This document shows positions 14,450 through 21,268 of a stretch of DNA of 24,594 nucleotides, one piece after another (within the stretch, counting starts at the first letter, position 1; the number at the start of each line of letters is the position of its first letter). Below the pieces are notes generated by a model, which was not told the DNA's origin, made no database searches, and saw nothing but the letters and a program-made list of their open reading frames with translations. The DNA lies in the NCBI GenBank assembly GCA_012518325.1, contig JAAYSR010000013.1, forward strand, positions 1-24,594, read 5' to 3'. The position numbers and the translations under genes were made by a program. The stretch comes from Bacillota bacterium (GTDB lineage Bacteria > Bacillota > Limnochordia > Darwinibacteriales > Darwinibacteriaceae).

Positions 14450-16401
14450 TGTGTCCCCTCCGCAACGTTCCCCAGGGCCGCCCTCACGCCGTAGAACTCC
14501 CGTGATCTCTGCCCTTCATGCTCCCGGTAATAATAGAGGACGCTGCGCAGGTTCTGTACGTTAAACCCCTGCACAATAGCCCTGGCAACAAACTCATAGT
14601 CTTCTGCCCCTTCCATAAAGGACGTGAGGCCGCCGATCTTCTCCACCACCTGCCTGCGAAAGAGCAGGGATCCGAAACAGACGCAATGCTGGCCTTCCCG
14701 GTAGCACTTGACGATATTGTTGTCGTAGCGCACCAGGTGGGCTTTCTTGCGCTGGGAAAAGTCTGTGGAGAAAACCTCATAGTCCGTGCCTACCAGGCTG
14801 TATTCAGTGTCCAGCTGGAGAAACTGAACCTGCTGCCTGATCCGGTCAGGGTGGCTGATGTCATCGGAGTCATGGTTGGCGATAAAGTCGCCTCTGGCAA
14901 GAAGGTAACCAATGGTCTGCGCCCGGGCAAAGCCAAGATTTCTGGGAAGTTTGTAATAGACAACGGTGAAATCGTCCCGGCCGGCATACTTCCGCGACCA
15001 TGCTTCGGCGATTGTCGCGGTGCCGTCGGTGGAATCGTCATCGATGATCACAATCTCCAGGGGCCGGTAGGTCTGTTTTTCCAAAGACTCCAGGCATTCC
15101 GCCAGGTACTGTTGGCGATTATGGGTGGGAATTACCACACTGACCAGGGGAGCTTCTCCCTGGGCAGACTCAGTTTTCACGGCTGCTCTCCCGACCGGTG
15201 CCGCTGCCGCAGGCTGTCTTCGGACCGGAGCAGCTGAGGCTTCCGGAAGCTCTATCCCCGCGGGGCTTTCCTGGGCCAGGCCCAGGGCTCCGTAGTAGAC
15301 ACCTTCAGTCAGTCTGGCAACCTCCCGGGAGGAAAAGTGCTTTACTACAAGCTCCCGGAGGGCTGCTGCATCTTGTCCTGTACCCTGGATAGCTTTTTCA
15401 AGATCTGCCTTGAACCGGCCTGCGCTTGGGTTGGTGAAAAAGTCATGGTCGCCGAAATAGACGGTCCAGGCATCTGCAAAGTTCTCAGGGGTAATCAGAC
15501 CGACGTAGCCCGCATTGCCCGCAGCAAGCACGGGCTTGCCGCAGCTCATAGCCTCCAGGGCAACCCGCGCGGTGCCAATTATCAGATCCGAGCCGCGGTA
15601 GGCATCGACGGGATCCAAAAGCGCACCTGTGGGCAGGATAAGGTCCTGCTGATAGCGGCGGTTGACCATGCCGGCCAAGGCATGGACAAAGCCGCTGTCA
15701 GGTCCGCTGCCCACAATGGCCAGGCGCACACTGCGCTCTTTGGCCAAAAGTTCCACTGCCTCGATGGCATCTTCGATGATGCGGGTTTTTCCCCAGGCGA
15801 TGCGGCTCACCAGGGTGATGAGGTACTCATCGCCGGCAAGGCCAAGCTCTTTTTTGAACCCGTCGCTGTCGGCAGGGGAAAAATGGTCTACATCAATGCC
15901 GTTGGGAATGACAGTGATATTTTGCCTCCCATAGCCGACCCGTGCATTGATGAACTCTGCTACAGGCAGGCTCACCGCAATGACATGCTGGGCAGCATCA
16001 ATCAGGCTCTGCAGCTGCCTGCGGGGATAAAACATGCCGTGGGCTGTAAACACCAGCGGGATTAGGAACTCCTGGGAGATTTGGGAGGCTATTTTCAAGC
16101 CCCCGATTTGGTGAGCGTGGATCAGGTCAATGCTGTGTTCGGCAATGATGGATCGGGTCTGCTCCAGCAGGGTAGTGTAGTTGGTGTGCAGGGGATTATC
16201 GCTCTGAAAGGACATGATCCTGATATCCAGGCCGGCAGCGGCATAAAGATTCATCAACGGACCTCCGCTGGTGCCGATGATTATTCTGTGGCCTCGGGTC
16301 TGGAGAGATTTGGCCAGGGCGAGCACGTGGGTTTCAGTTCCGCCGACGCCCAGCGAATCAACTATCATGAGAATATTTAACGGTTCTAGGCCTGTATCCA
16401 T
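14446..16401 (-). CDS. Bifunctional GT4-GT2 glycosyltransferase fusion
   Basis: This 651-residue protein joins two glycosyltransferases. Residues 1-375 form a GT4 domain: the N-terminal DSLGVGGTETHVLALA acceptor-side motif, VIPNGIDVDHF (164-174), and ALEAMSCGKPVLA (281-293) with the donor-binding glutamate at E283. A Pro/Ala-rich linker follows (about 385-415). Then comes a GT2 domain starting VSVVIPTHNRQQYL (420-433), with a DDDSTDG nucleotide motif (454-460) and a DSDD metal site (511-514). No transmembrane helices are visible. The two domains probably add successive sugars to one glycan. The start at ATG 16401 follows GGAGG with 8-nt spacing. The gene ends in an ATGA overlap with the pyruvyl transferase. 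It is divergent from a second GT4 gene, so both face the same control region. Confidence 0.88.
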   Translation of the reverse strand: MDTGLEPLNILMIVDSLGVGGTETHVLALAKSLQTRGHRIIIGTSGGPLMNLYAAAGLDIRIMSFQSDNPLHTNYTTLLEQTRSIIAEHSIDLIHAHQIGGLKIASQISQEFLIPLVFTAHGMFYPRRQLQSLIDAAQHVIAVSLPVAEFINARVGYGRQNITVIPNGIDVDHFSPADSDGFKKELGLAGDEYLITLVSRIAWGKTRIIEDAIEAVELLAKERSVRLAIVGSGPDSGFVHALAGMVNRRYQQDLILPTGALLDPVDAYRGSDLIIGTARVALEAMSCGKPVLAAGNAGYVGLITPENFADAWTVYFGDHDFFTNPSAGRFKADLEKAIQGTGQDAAALRELVVKHFSSREVARLTEGVYYGALGLAQESPAGIELPEASAAPVRRQPAAAAPVGRAAVKTESAQGEAPLVSVVIPTHNRQQYLAECLESLEKQTYRPLEIVIIDDDSTDGTATIAEAWSRKYAGRDDFTVVYYKLPRNLGFARAQTIGYLLARGDFIANHDSDDISHPDRIRQQVQFLQLDTEYSLVGTDYEVFSTDFSQRKKAHLVRYDNNIVKCYREGQHCVCFGSLLFRRQVVEKIGGLTSFMEGAEDYEFVARAIVQGFNVQNLRSVLYYYREHEGQRSREFYGVRAALGNVAEGTQ

Positions 16402-16514
16402 TTCTCAACGCCTCCGTCTGGAGAGATTTTGGTTATCATAATTTATGAAGAGCCTGCAAGGGCGGACTAGGCACTGAGTACTGTTTGCGAAGTCGGTACA
16501 CAGTTCCTGATACA

Positions 16515-16531
16515 GCAGGGGGCGCCCCTGC
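16515..16531. repeat. Short perfect hairpin upstream of the glycosyltransferase genes
   Basis: GCAGGGG and CCCCTGC form a 7-bp perfect inverted repeat around a 3-nt loop, with no T-run. It lies in the 176-bp divergent region between the GT4-GT2 fusion and the 28-residue microprotein. It may be an operator or a leader hairpin, and nothing more specific can be said. No convincing SigA promoter is visible beside it. Confidence 0.35.
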
Positions 16532-16577
16532 ATAGGATTAAAGCAAAATGCTGAGAAGCCTAGGAGGTCGTGTTACG

Positions 16578-16664
16578 GTGTACCCTGTCTTTGACGACTA
16601 CTTGCCGGTCCTGCTGCTTGCGGCGATGCTGTTATTGGTGATTCTGGCCGTGATCTGGACGTAG
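16578..16664 (+). CDS. 28-residue single-span membrane microprotein
   Basis: A GTG at 16578 follows AGGAGGT (16562-16568) with 9-nt spacing and opens a 28-codon frame ending at 16662-16664. Residues 1-8 are polar and acidic (MYPVFDDY), and the remainder is a continuous hydrophobic helix ending VIWT. The hydrophobic core (LLLVILAVIW) resembles that of the 26-residue peptide at 18639-18719. The GT4 gene begins 9 bp later with its own GAGGAAC ribosome binding site, so the two are very likely cotranscribed. The peptide could anchor or regulate the glycosyltransferase, but there is no direct evidence. The ribosome binding site and clean start-stop arrangement are the main support for a real gene. 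Confidence 0.55.
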   Translation: MYPVFDDYLPVLLLAAMLLLVILAVIWT

Positions 16665-16673
16665 AGGAACGGC

Positions 16674-17696
16674 ATGCGGGTGTTGCTGACGTCAATTCTC
16701 TGCCGTTCGGGCCTGATGACCCACGTCAATGATCTGGCCCGCTATCTTGCCGGCCGGGGCATTTTTGCAGCTATTGCCTTTAAACGGGTGAATTATCTCT
16801 CCGACGAGGGCAAACAAAGCATCCTTGCCCGGCTCGGCGAAATCCCCCGGCTGATCTATGACAGCACAGAGGAACTGGAGAGGTTCATCGCTGAGATCAA
16901 GTGCACGCTGATCCATGCCCATTCCCACGCGACTTTTCAGTCGGCGGCAGAAGCCAGTGTCCGGATGGGGATTCCCCTGGTGGTTACGCTGCATTCAGTC
17001 TATCCCTGGCACAGGCGGTTTAGGGCAGTTTTGGCTCTTGCTAACAGGATTATTGCCGTGGGTCCGGCTCAAGCCCGGGAGGCCAGGGGATTTCTCGGGA
17101 AGACTGAGGTGATTCAAAACGGAATCGATACGCAGTACTTTGTGCCGGGCCAGGGAGGGGAGCCGGGGAGTGGGCAGATCAATGTGCTGTGGTACGGCAG
17201 GGTAGATGGAAAATTGGCACGGGGGCTGGGAGTCCTGGATCAGATAGCGCCCCTGCTTCCCGAGGACATCAAGCTTGTCGCCCTGGGTTCTGCCCGGCCT
17301 CAGCCCAAGAACATTCCCCTGCTGCCCTGGACTGACGATCCCCGTCCTTTTTTGCAGCAAAGCCAGATCACCTTCGGCCACAGCCGTTCGCTGCGGGAGG
17401 CCATGGCCTCGGGCAGCATAGGCATTTTGCTTGGCCACGGCTACGGTGGCATGGTTACGGAGGAACGGCTGATCAAGGAAAACCTGGTTCTAGACGCCTT
17501 TCCTGAATACCGCCTGGCCAAACCGCGCCCTGCTGTCATCCTGCAAGATCTCTTAACGCTGGCACAACGGCCTGATTTGGCTGAGTTGCGCCAAGGGGCC
17601 AGGGCTGTTGCCGAAAAGTACTTTGCTCTGGAGGAGATGGGGGAAAAGGTGGTGGAAGCGTATTTAGCGGCGTTAGATCACACAGGGCATGCATGA
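16674..17696 (+). CDS. GT4-family glycosyltransferase
   Basis: This 340-residue protein has a GT-B fold. The N-terminus is SGLMTHVNDLARYLAGRG, the usual G-G/M-x-x-x-V-x-x-L-A segment. It continues with LIHAHSHATFQSA (about 79-91), VIQNGID at the domain junction, and RSLREAMASGS (about 238-248), the donor-binding loop with its glutamate. This loop resembles the one in the GT4 half of the divergent fusion (both are G-x-x-R-x-x-x-EAM followed by GY-G), so the two may descend from one ancestor. It begins 9 bp after the membrane microprotein. The TGA at 17694-17696 overlaps an ATG in the next frame, but the downstream membrane gene probably starts later. It likely acts at the cytoplasmic face on a lipid- or peptide-linked surface glycan. 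Confidence 0.85.
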   Translation: MRVLLTSILCRSGLMTHVNDLARYLAGRGIFAAIAFKRVNYLSDEGKQSILARLGEIPRLIYDSTEELERFIAEIKCTLIHAHSHATFQSAAEASVRMGIPLVVTLHSVYPWHRRFRAVLALANRIIAVGPAQAREARGFLGKTEVIQNGIDTQYFVPGQGGEPGSGQINVLWYGRVDGKLARGLGVLDQIAPLLPEDIKLVALGSARPQPKNIPLLPWTDDPRPFLQQSQITFGHSRSLREAMASGSIGILLGHGYGGMVTEERLIKENLVLDAFPEYRLAKPRPAVILQDLLTLAQRPDLAELRQGARAVAEKYFALEEMGEKVVEAYLAALDHTGHA

Positions 17697-17752
17697 TTTT
17701 TCCTCCCTCGGAAAACCTATGCACAAGCATGGTCTTTGACGGGGGAATTTAC

Positions 17753-18205
17753 GTGGACAAATTTTACCGGGGGTTTGTCGCAGGTGTGCTGGCAGGCATT
17801 CCCCTCAACGCCTGGAGCTTGTTTTCCTACCATATCCTGGGGCTCACAGATCTGCGCATGCTGGACTGGGCTGGAATGGCGATTTACGGGAGACTTCCCG
17901 GCACTCCCTTAGAAGTTGTTCCGTCACTGGTTATGCAGCTGATTTGGTCAGGCTTTCGGGGAATCGTCTTTGCCTCCCTGGCAACAGATGTAGAATCCAG
18001 GGGATATGTGGGCCAAGGGGTCATCTTCAGCCTGATCTTTTCTTTTTTCGAGGGCGCCGTCTCTGTACTGTACAGAGTGCCGCACCTGTCAGAACGCAGC
18101 TCCGGGACAGTGCTGAGCTCCTATCTAGGCTCACTGCTGTGGGGAGTGCTCCTGGGCCTGCTCTGCCGCGGGCTTGCCCGGTCAGGCCCAGAAAAAGCTG
18201 GATAG
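17753..18205 (+). CDS. Polytopic membrane protein of unknown function
   Basis: This 150-residue protein has about four hydrophobic helices (residues 7-30, 52-75, 86-108 and 118-140). The N-terminus, MDKFYRGFVAGVLAGIPLN, is typical of a family of small membrane proteins found in spore-forming Clostridia, but I cannot attach a function. The frame is open from an ATG at 17693 that overlaps the stop of the GT4 gene. The 20 extra residues look non-structural, though, and GGGGGA lies 6 nt before the GTG at 17753, so I use the GTG. It is the last gene of the plus-strand cluster, and its stop codon lies within the terminator hairpin at 18193-18232. Confidence 0.75.
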   Translation: MDKFYRGFVAGVLAGIPLNAWSLFSYHILGLTDLRMLDWAGMAIYGRLPGTPLEVVPSLVMQLIWSGFRGIVFASLATDVESRGYVGQGVIFSLIFSFFEGAVSVLYRVPHLSERSSGTVLSSYLGSLLWGVLLGLLCRGLARSGPEKAG

Positions 18206-18232
18206 ATGCAGAATAGACATCTTCCAGCTTTT
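18193..18232. terminator. Bidirectional terminator with the upstream stop codon inside the hairpin
   Basis: AAAAGCTGGA (18193-18202) pairs perfectly with TCCAGCTTTT (18223-18232). An inner AGATG/CATCT stem extends it after one unpaired base. A- and T-rich ends permit termination on both strands. It serves the membrane protein gene, whose TAG at 18203-18205 is inside the hairpin, and the convergent 94-residue gene ending at 18238. Confidence 0.85.
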
Positions 18233-18237
18233 ATGGT

Positions 18238-18522
18238 TTAGTCCTCCATCTTGCGAAAAAGCGTTTCCAGTTCAGGCAACACATCTACCAGCTTCTGGGT
18301 AAAGTTTTCAGCGGCTTCATAGTCCATCGGGAGTTCCGCCAGGATCTGCTGTATTCTGGGGAGGGACTCGCCGATTCTCTCCAGTCCGTCCCTGAAGCTT
18401 TCTTTCAGTTCCTCCAACAGAGGCACTACTACCGGGTAACTTGTGATCATCAGTGCTAATACCTGGCGCACAGTGTCCAGCATCTGGCTGGAACTTTCCC
18501 GTGCCGTATCATGGCTCTCCAA
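18238..18522 (-). CDS. Small helical protein, family A of the spore-cluster paralogs (94 aa)
   Basis: This predicted helical 94-residue protein starts at TTG 18522 with GGGGGAGGTG at good spacing. I do not recognise a named family. It aligns without gaps to the 90-residue protein at 19899-20171 over residues 15-63: LD at 15-16, SYP at 28-30, LP at 54-55 and LAE at 61-63 fall at identical positions. Both end in PELE followed by a hydrophobic turn. The helices are amphipathic, with no signal peptide or long transmembrane segment. It lies downstream of a 26-residue membrane peptide on the same strand and beside the YheC/YheD-type spore gene. A role in the spore is an inference from context only. 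Confidence 0.7.
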   Translation of the reverse strand: MESHDTARESSSQMLDTVRQVLALMITSYPVVVPLLEELKESFRDGLERIGESLPRIQQILAELPMDYEAAENFTQKLVDVLPELETLFRKMED

Positions 18523-18605
18523 CTGCTCACACCTCCCCCTCTAGGTGATTCCCACTTCCTATTCCCGCTTTCCCGTAAGTTTCATATACTAATACAGCAG
18601 AGGGA

Positions 18606-18630
18606 GGGATGGAGGTCATCCCCCCATCCC
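18606..18630 (-). repeat. Stem-loop downstream of the 26-residue peptide gene
   Basis: GGGATGG (18606-18612) and CCATCCC (18624-18630) form a 7-bp stem 8 bp beyond the peptide stop codon. There is no T-run on the minus strand, so it may attenuate or stabilise the transcript rather than terminate it. Confidence 0.35.
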
Positions 18631-18638
18631 CAGCTGCT

Positions 18639-18719
18639 CTAGGCAAGCAAGATCACAGCCAAAACTACGATCAGGATCAAAGCCACGAAGACGATGAAGG
18701 TTTCTTGTTCGTTATTCAC
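18639..18719 (-). CDS. 26-residue membrane peptide, YjcZ-like
   Basis: GTG at 18719 is preceded by AAGGGGGGTG at 6-nt spacing and opens a 26-codon frame ending at 18639-18641. The product has a short polar head (MNNEQET) and one hydrophobic helix (FIVFVALILIVVLAVILLA). This architecture matches the tiny YjcZ/YhdX-type membrane peptides that many Bacillus species make during sporulation. The 94-residue gene follows 116 bp downstream on the same strand. CATATTGTA (18772-18780), on the coding strand upstream, looks like a SigK -10, but no matching -35 is placed correctly. The gene is too short for most gene callers. Confidence 0.6.
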   Translation of the reverse strand: MNNEQETFIVFVALILIVVLAVILLA

Positions 18720-18780
18720 GGAGTGCACCCCCCTTGCCTGTGAACTAAGAAGTTGCTACCCTTCTTGCTGTTACAATATG

Positions 18781-18807
18781 ACCGACAAGGGAGACTGCCA
18801 TAAGGCA
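18781..18807 (+). promoter_or_regulatory. Possible SigK-type promoter of the YheC/YheD gene
   Basis: AC at 18781-18782 and CATAAGGCA at 18799-18807 are spaced by 16 bp. This is the AC-N16-CATAnnnTA layout used by mother-cell SigK, with one mismatch in the -10. Transcription would begin about 28 nt before the start codon. The motif has low information content, so this is suggestive only. Confidence 0.3.
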
Positions 18808-18841
18808 GATTTCTCATCTTGGACTGACGGGGGTGCCGATT

Positions 18842-19846
18842 ATGCGCCGTAAAGTTGATCGAGGGCTGATGCTGAACAGAGTTCAAAGAGTTCACCCTTA
18901 CCGCGACCTGTGGCGGGAGTATAAGGCGGATTTGCTCTTTTTTGATCCAAGGGGCATCGATTGGGAAGGGGAAAGGATCCGTGGTCTGCTGCTCCATAAG
19001 GGCCGGTGGCTCGAGGGTTATTTCGGGTTTCCCAAAACAGTCTACAACCGCACTTTTCCAGAACAGAAGGAAGCAATCCAAGGGCTTGCCGAGAAAATCG
19101 GGAAGGAGCGCATTTTCAACGAACGCACCCATTTTGACAAGTGGGAGGTCTACGTTCACCTGTCTGCCGGCGAAGCGGTGAAGAACCATCTTCCGGCGAC
19201 TTATCGGCACACCGGGGATGATCTGCCGGAGCTTCTCCGCAGGCACCCTTCAGTCATCTTCAAGCCCCGCCTGGGCCACGGCGGGGCGGGGGTGATTCAG
19301 GTGACGCAGGTTTCTGATAATGCGGTGATCCTGAGATCGGGCTGGGGATTTCCCGTCCCTCTGCTGGGGGCTGATGTGTTCATTCCGCTGCTCTTGGCCC
19401 TGGCGCCGCCGGAGCAGTTCATTGCCCAGGAGTTTATTGAGGGCATGAGGCAAGGCGGCAGCACCTTTGACATCCGCATTCTCATGCAGAAAAACAGTGC
19501 CGGCCAGTGGGAAGCAGGCGGAGAGCTGAGCAGGGTGAGCCGGGCTCCCAATCTTTTGACCAACCATTACCACGCCATTGTTTCCCCAAGCGAGCTGGTG
19601 CCCCAGGAGCTTCTTTCCTCCCTGCATGCCATCAGCACAGCTGCGGCAGTGGCCCTGGACGGTCCCTTTGCCGCCCTGGGGGAACTCGGAGTAGATTTCC
19701 TGATTGATGAAAGCGGCCATCCCTGGATCATCGAAGTCAACGGCAAGCCCGACAAGGGCCTGTTTTGGCGGCTCCGGGACGGGGAAGTGCTGGAGCGGAT
19801 CTACCTCAACCCCCTTGAGTACCAGGAGCATCTCCTCGACTTGTAA
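18842..19846 (+). CDS. YheC/YheD-type spore coat-associated ATP-grasp protein
   Basis: This 334-residue protein has an ATP-grasp domain. FKPRLGHGGAGV (about 140-151) is the glycine-rich nucleotide loop, and AQEFIEG precedes the DIRIL segment. VDFLIDESGHPWIIEVNGKP (about 286-305) holds the acid and asparagine metal ligands. YheC and YheD of B. subtilis are coat-associated, but their reaction is not established. I start at ATG 18842 because GGGGGTG lies 6 nt before it, and the in-frame GTG at 18833 would sit within that site. It runs opposite to the two small-protein operons that flank it, so all three units lie within about 2.3 kb. It is convergent with the 90-residue gene, with a hairpin between them. 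Confidence 0.85.
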   Translation: MRRKVDRGLMLNRVQRVHPYRDLWREYKADLLFFDPRGIDWEGERIRGLLLHKGRWLEGYFGFPKTVYNRTFPEQKEAIQGLAEKIGKERIFNERTHFDKWEVYVHLSAGEAVKNHLPATYRHTGDDLPELLRRHPSVIFKPRLGHGGAGVIQVTQVSDNAVILRSGWGFPVPLLGADVFIPLLLALAPPEQFIAQEFIEGMRQGGSTFDIRILMQKNSAGQWEAGGELSRVSRAPNLLTNHYHAIVSPSELVPQELLSSLHAISTAAAVALDGPFAALGELGVDFLIDESGHPWIIEVNGKPDKGLFWRLRDGEVLERIYLNPLEYQEHLLDL

Positions 19847-19854
19847 AGAGAAGT

Positions 19855-19882
19855 GCCCTAGGATGCAGACAGTTCCTAGGGC
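19855..19882. terminator. Hairpin between convergent spore-cluster genes
   Basis: GCCCTAGGA (19855-19863) and TCCTAGGGC (19874-19882) form a perfect 9-bp stem around a 10-nt loop, 9 bp after the ATP-grasp stop. The plus side lacks a T-run; the minus side reads ACTTCTCTTT. Termination efficiency is likely moderate. Confidence 0.5.
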
Positions 19883-19898
19883 AGCATGCTGTTGCCGG

Positions 19899-20171
19899 CT
19901 ATTGGCGCTTGATCAGCTCTTCTAATTCCGGGAAAAAGCTCAGCAGCTGGGCTGCCAGCTTATCCTTGGTCTCTTGGTCCATTTCCGCTAACCGTGAGGT
20001 GATTTTCGGCAGTAACTCCTGGACTTGGCCTGTGTTTCCTGAACTTTCTCCGGCCAGCTGACCCAGTACATTGGAAAAGCCGGGGTAGCTGGCGGCCAGG
20101 ATGGGAAGCAGCTTGAGCAGTGCATCAAGGGTAGACGGCTGGTCACCTTTTTGCTTGTTCTTCTCCTTCAA
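19899..20171 (-). CDS. Small helical protein, family A of the spore-cluster paralogs (90 aa)
   Basis: This 90-residue protein is the closest relative of the 94-residue gene at 18238-18522. Both share LD (15-16), SYP (28-30), LP (54-55) and LAE (61-63) at the same residue numbers, and both end in PELE. It also shares GESS and an AEMD/EEMD turn with the 69-residue protein at 20289-20498. The frame is open from TTG 20186, but GGAGGGTG sits 5 nt before the TTG at 20171, which I use. It is the third gene of an operon with the 69-residue and 30-residue genes, 19 bp after the latter. The N-terminus is lysine-rich and the rest alternates hydrophobic and polar residues. Function is unknown. Confidence 0.7.
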   Translation of the reverse strand: MKEKNKQKGDQPSTLDALLKLLPILAASYPGFSNVLGQLAGESSGNTGQVQELLPKITSRLAEMDQETKDKLAAQLLSFFPELEELIKRQ

Positions 20172-20190
20172 CTTGACACCCTCCAATGCT

Positions 20191-20283
20191 TTATAGGTTG
20201 AAGCCGATGATCAGAAGCACAACCAGGAACAGAATGAAGATGGCCGTGACGGGATCGATTCCGCAGCAGACGGGCCTACCCAT
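20191..20283 (-). CDS. 30-residue membrane peptide, YjcZ-like
   Basis: ATG at 20283 follows AAAGGAGTGA and opens a 30-codon frame ending at 20191-20193. The head contains two adjacent cysteines (MGRPVCCGIDP). One hydrophobic helix follows (AIFILFLVVLLIIG), the form seen in YjcZ-type sporulation peptides. It is the middle gene of a three-gene minus-strand operon, 5 bp after the 69-residue gene and 19 bp before the 90-residue gene. The CC pair might be acylated or disulfide-linked, which is speculation. The close spacing and strong ribosome binding site support translation. Confidence 0.65.
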   Translation of the reverse strand: MGRPVCCGIDPVTAIFILFLVVLLIIGFNL

Positions 20284-20288
20284 TTAAC

Positions 20289-20498
20289 TCACTCCTTTCT
20301 GGGCATCATCGTTGAAATCAGGCTGGTCAGCGTTTCCAAGAGTTCAGGGTCCATTTCCTCCATAAGACTGGTCAGTCTAGGTAAGACATTTGCAGAGGAT
20401 TCGCCGAGCAGGCCAAGGACTGAGGACAGGATGGGGACACTTCCCTCGAGGATCGAGGAGAGATCGGGTTCATTTTGTCTGAAGAATGCATTCCCCAT
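20289..20498 (-). CDS. Small helical protein, shorter spore-cluster paralog (69 aa)
   Basis: This 69-residue protein starts at ATG 20498 with AAAGGAGGGTG a few bases before it. GESS (32-35), LP (39-40) and EEMDPE (47-52) match GESS, LP and AEMDQE of the 90-residue protein, so it appears to be a shortened relative. The C-terminus is hydrophobic and ends MPRKE, with no membrane segment long enough to span. It is the first gene of the operon with the 30- and 90-residue genes. The upstream region holds the sodA terminator. No clear promoter was found: CATAAG lies upstream but no -35 fits. The role is unknown and a spore link is inferred from neighbours. Confidence 0.65.
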   Translation of the reverse strand: MGNAFFRQNEPDLSSILEGSVPILSSVLGLLGESSANVLPRLTSLMEEMDPELLETLTSLISTMMPRKE

Positions 20499-20575
20499 TA
20501 AACACCCTCCTTTCTGTCTTATGGTATTCAGGTCCAGGTAAAGCGAATTAGGTGTCTGCTCCTATTTTGGACATG

Positions 20576-20607
20576 AAAAAGGTGCCGAAGCGTTATGCCC
20601 GGCACCT
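20576..20607 (-). terminator. Rho-independent terminator of sodA
   Basis: Read on the minus strand, AGGTGCCG and CGGCACCT (20600-20607 and 20580-20587) pair around a 12-nt loop and are followed by five T residues. It lies 23 bp after the sodA stop and isolates sodA from the spore-cluster operon. Confidence 0.85.
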
Positions 20608-20630
20608 GCGTGTAGGGGGAGAGGTATTCT

Positions 20631-21251
20631 TTACAGCGCTTTTTGGTAGAACTCTGCCACCTTATCCCAGTCTACGACGTTGAAGATGGCGTTAATGTAG
20701 TCCATTCGCACGTTTTTGTACTTCAGGTAGTAGGCATGCTCCCAGACATCGATACCGAAGATCGGCATGAGCTTGCCCCCCTCAACCATCAGGGGATTGT
20801 CCTGATTGGGGGTGCTGCTCACCACAAGCTTGCCGTCCCTGTCAGTAGAAAGCCAGGCCCAGCCGGAGCCAAAGACTCCTGCGGCGTGGGCGGTTAAAGT
20901 TTTTTGCAGTTCCTCGAAGCTGCCGAAATCTTTTTTGATCTGCGATCCCAGATCGCCCCGGGGCTCGCCGCCACCGTTGGGGCTTAACGTGGCAAAGTAG
21001 AGGTTATGGTTGTAATAGCCTCCGCCGTTGTTGCGCACTGTCCTTTGCAGAGCGGCATCTTCAATCTCGCCCAGGTTAATGAGGATCTCTTCGATGCTCT
21101 TCCCCTGAAGCCCGGGGAGTTTTTCCAGGGCGCTGTTCAGGTTGTTGGTATAGCCGGCATGGTGCTTGCCGTAGTGGGTCTGCATGGTCAGTTCGTCAAT
21201 ATGCGGTTCCAGTGCGTTAAAGTCGTATGTCAGTTTTACTTGTTCAAACAT
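20631..21251 (-). CDS. sodA: Mn/Fe superoxide dismutase, probably Mn-type
   Basis: This 206-residue enzyme converts superoxide to oxygen and hydrogen peroxide in the cytoplasm. The four metal ligands are present: H26 (THYGKHH), H82 (YYNHN), and D168 with H172 (DVWEHAYY). The segment STPNQDNPLM includes the C-terminal-domain glutamine typical of manganese enzymes, but cambialistic use of iron is possible. I start at ATG 21251, preceded by AAGGAGA at 7 nt. The longer open frame adds 28 unrelated residues and would include the promoter. The gene is a single-gene unit with its own promoter, a Fur-like site and a terminator. Peroxide from SodA can be removed by the tpx product encoded elsewhere in the window. 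Confidence 0.95.
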   Translation of the reverse strand: MFEQVKLTYDFNALEPHIDELTMQTHYGKHHAGYTNNLNSALEKLPGLQGKSIEEILINLGEIEDAALQRTVRNNGGGYYNHNLYFATLSPNGGGEPRGDLGSQIKKDFGSFEELQKTLTAHAAGVFGSGWAWLSTDRDGKLVVSSTPNQDNPLMVEGGKLMPIFGIDVWEHAYYLKYKNVRMDYINAIFNVVDWDKVAEFYQKAL

Positions 21252-21268
21252 GGAATCATCTCCTTGGT

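Noticed and set aside
14518..15237. 239-residue plus-strand open frame
   Set aside because: It is antisense to the GT4-GT2 fusion, whose domains and motifs are clear. The composition is typical of a shadow frame in G+C-rich DNA.
18772..18780. CATATTGTA on the minus strand as a SigK promoter for the 26-residue peptide
   Set aside because: The -10 form fits, but the bases 16-17 upstream read CA rather than AC, and no SigE -35 is placed correctly. The motif alone is too short to call.
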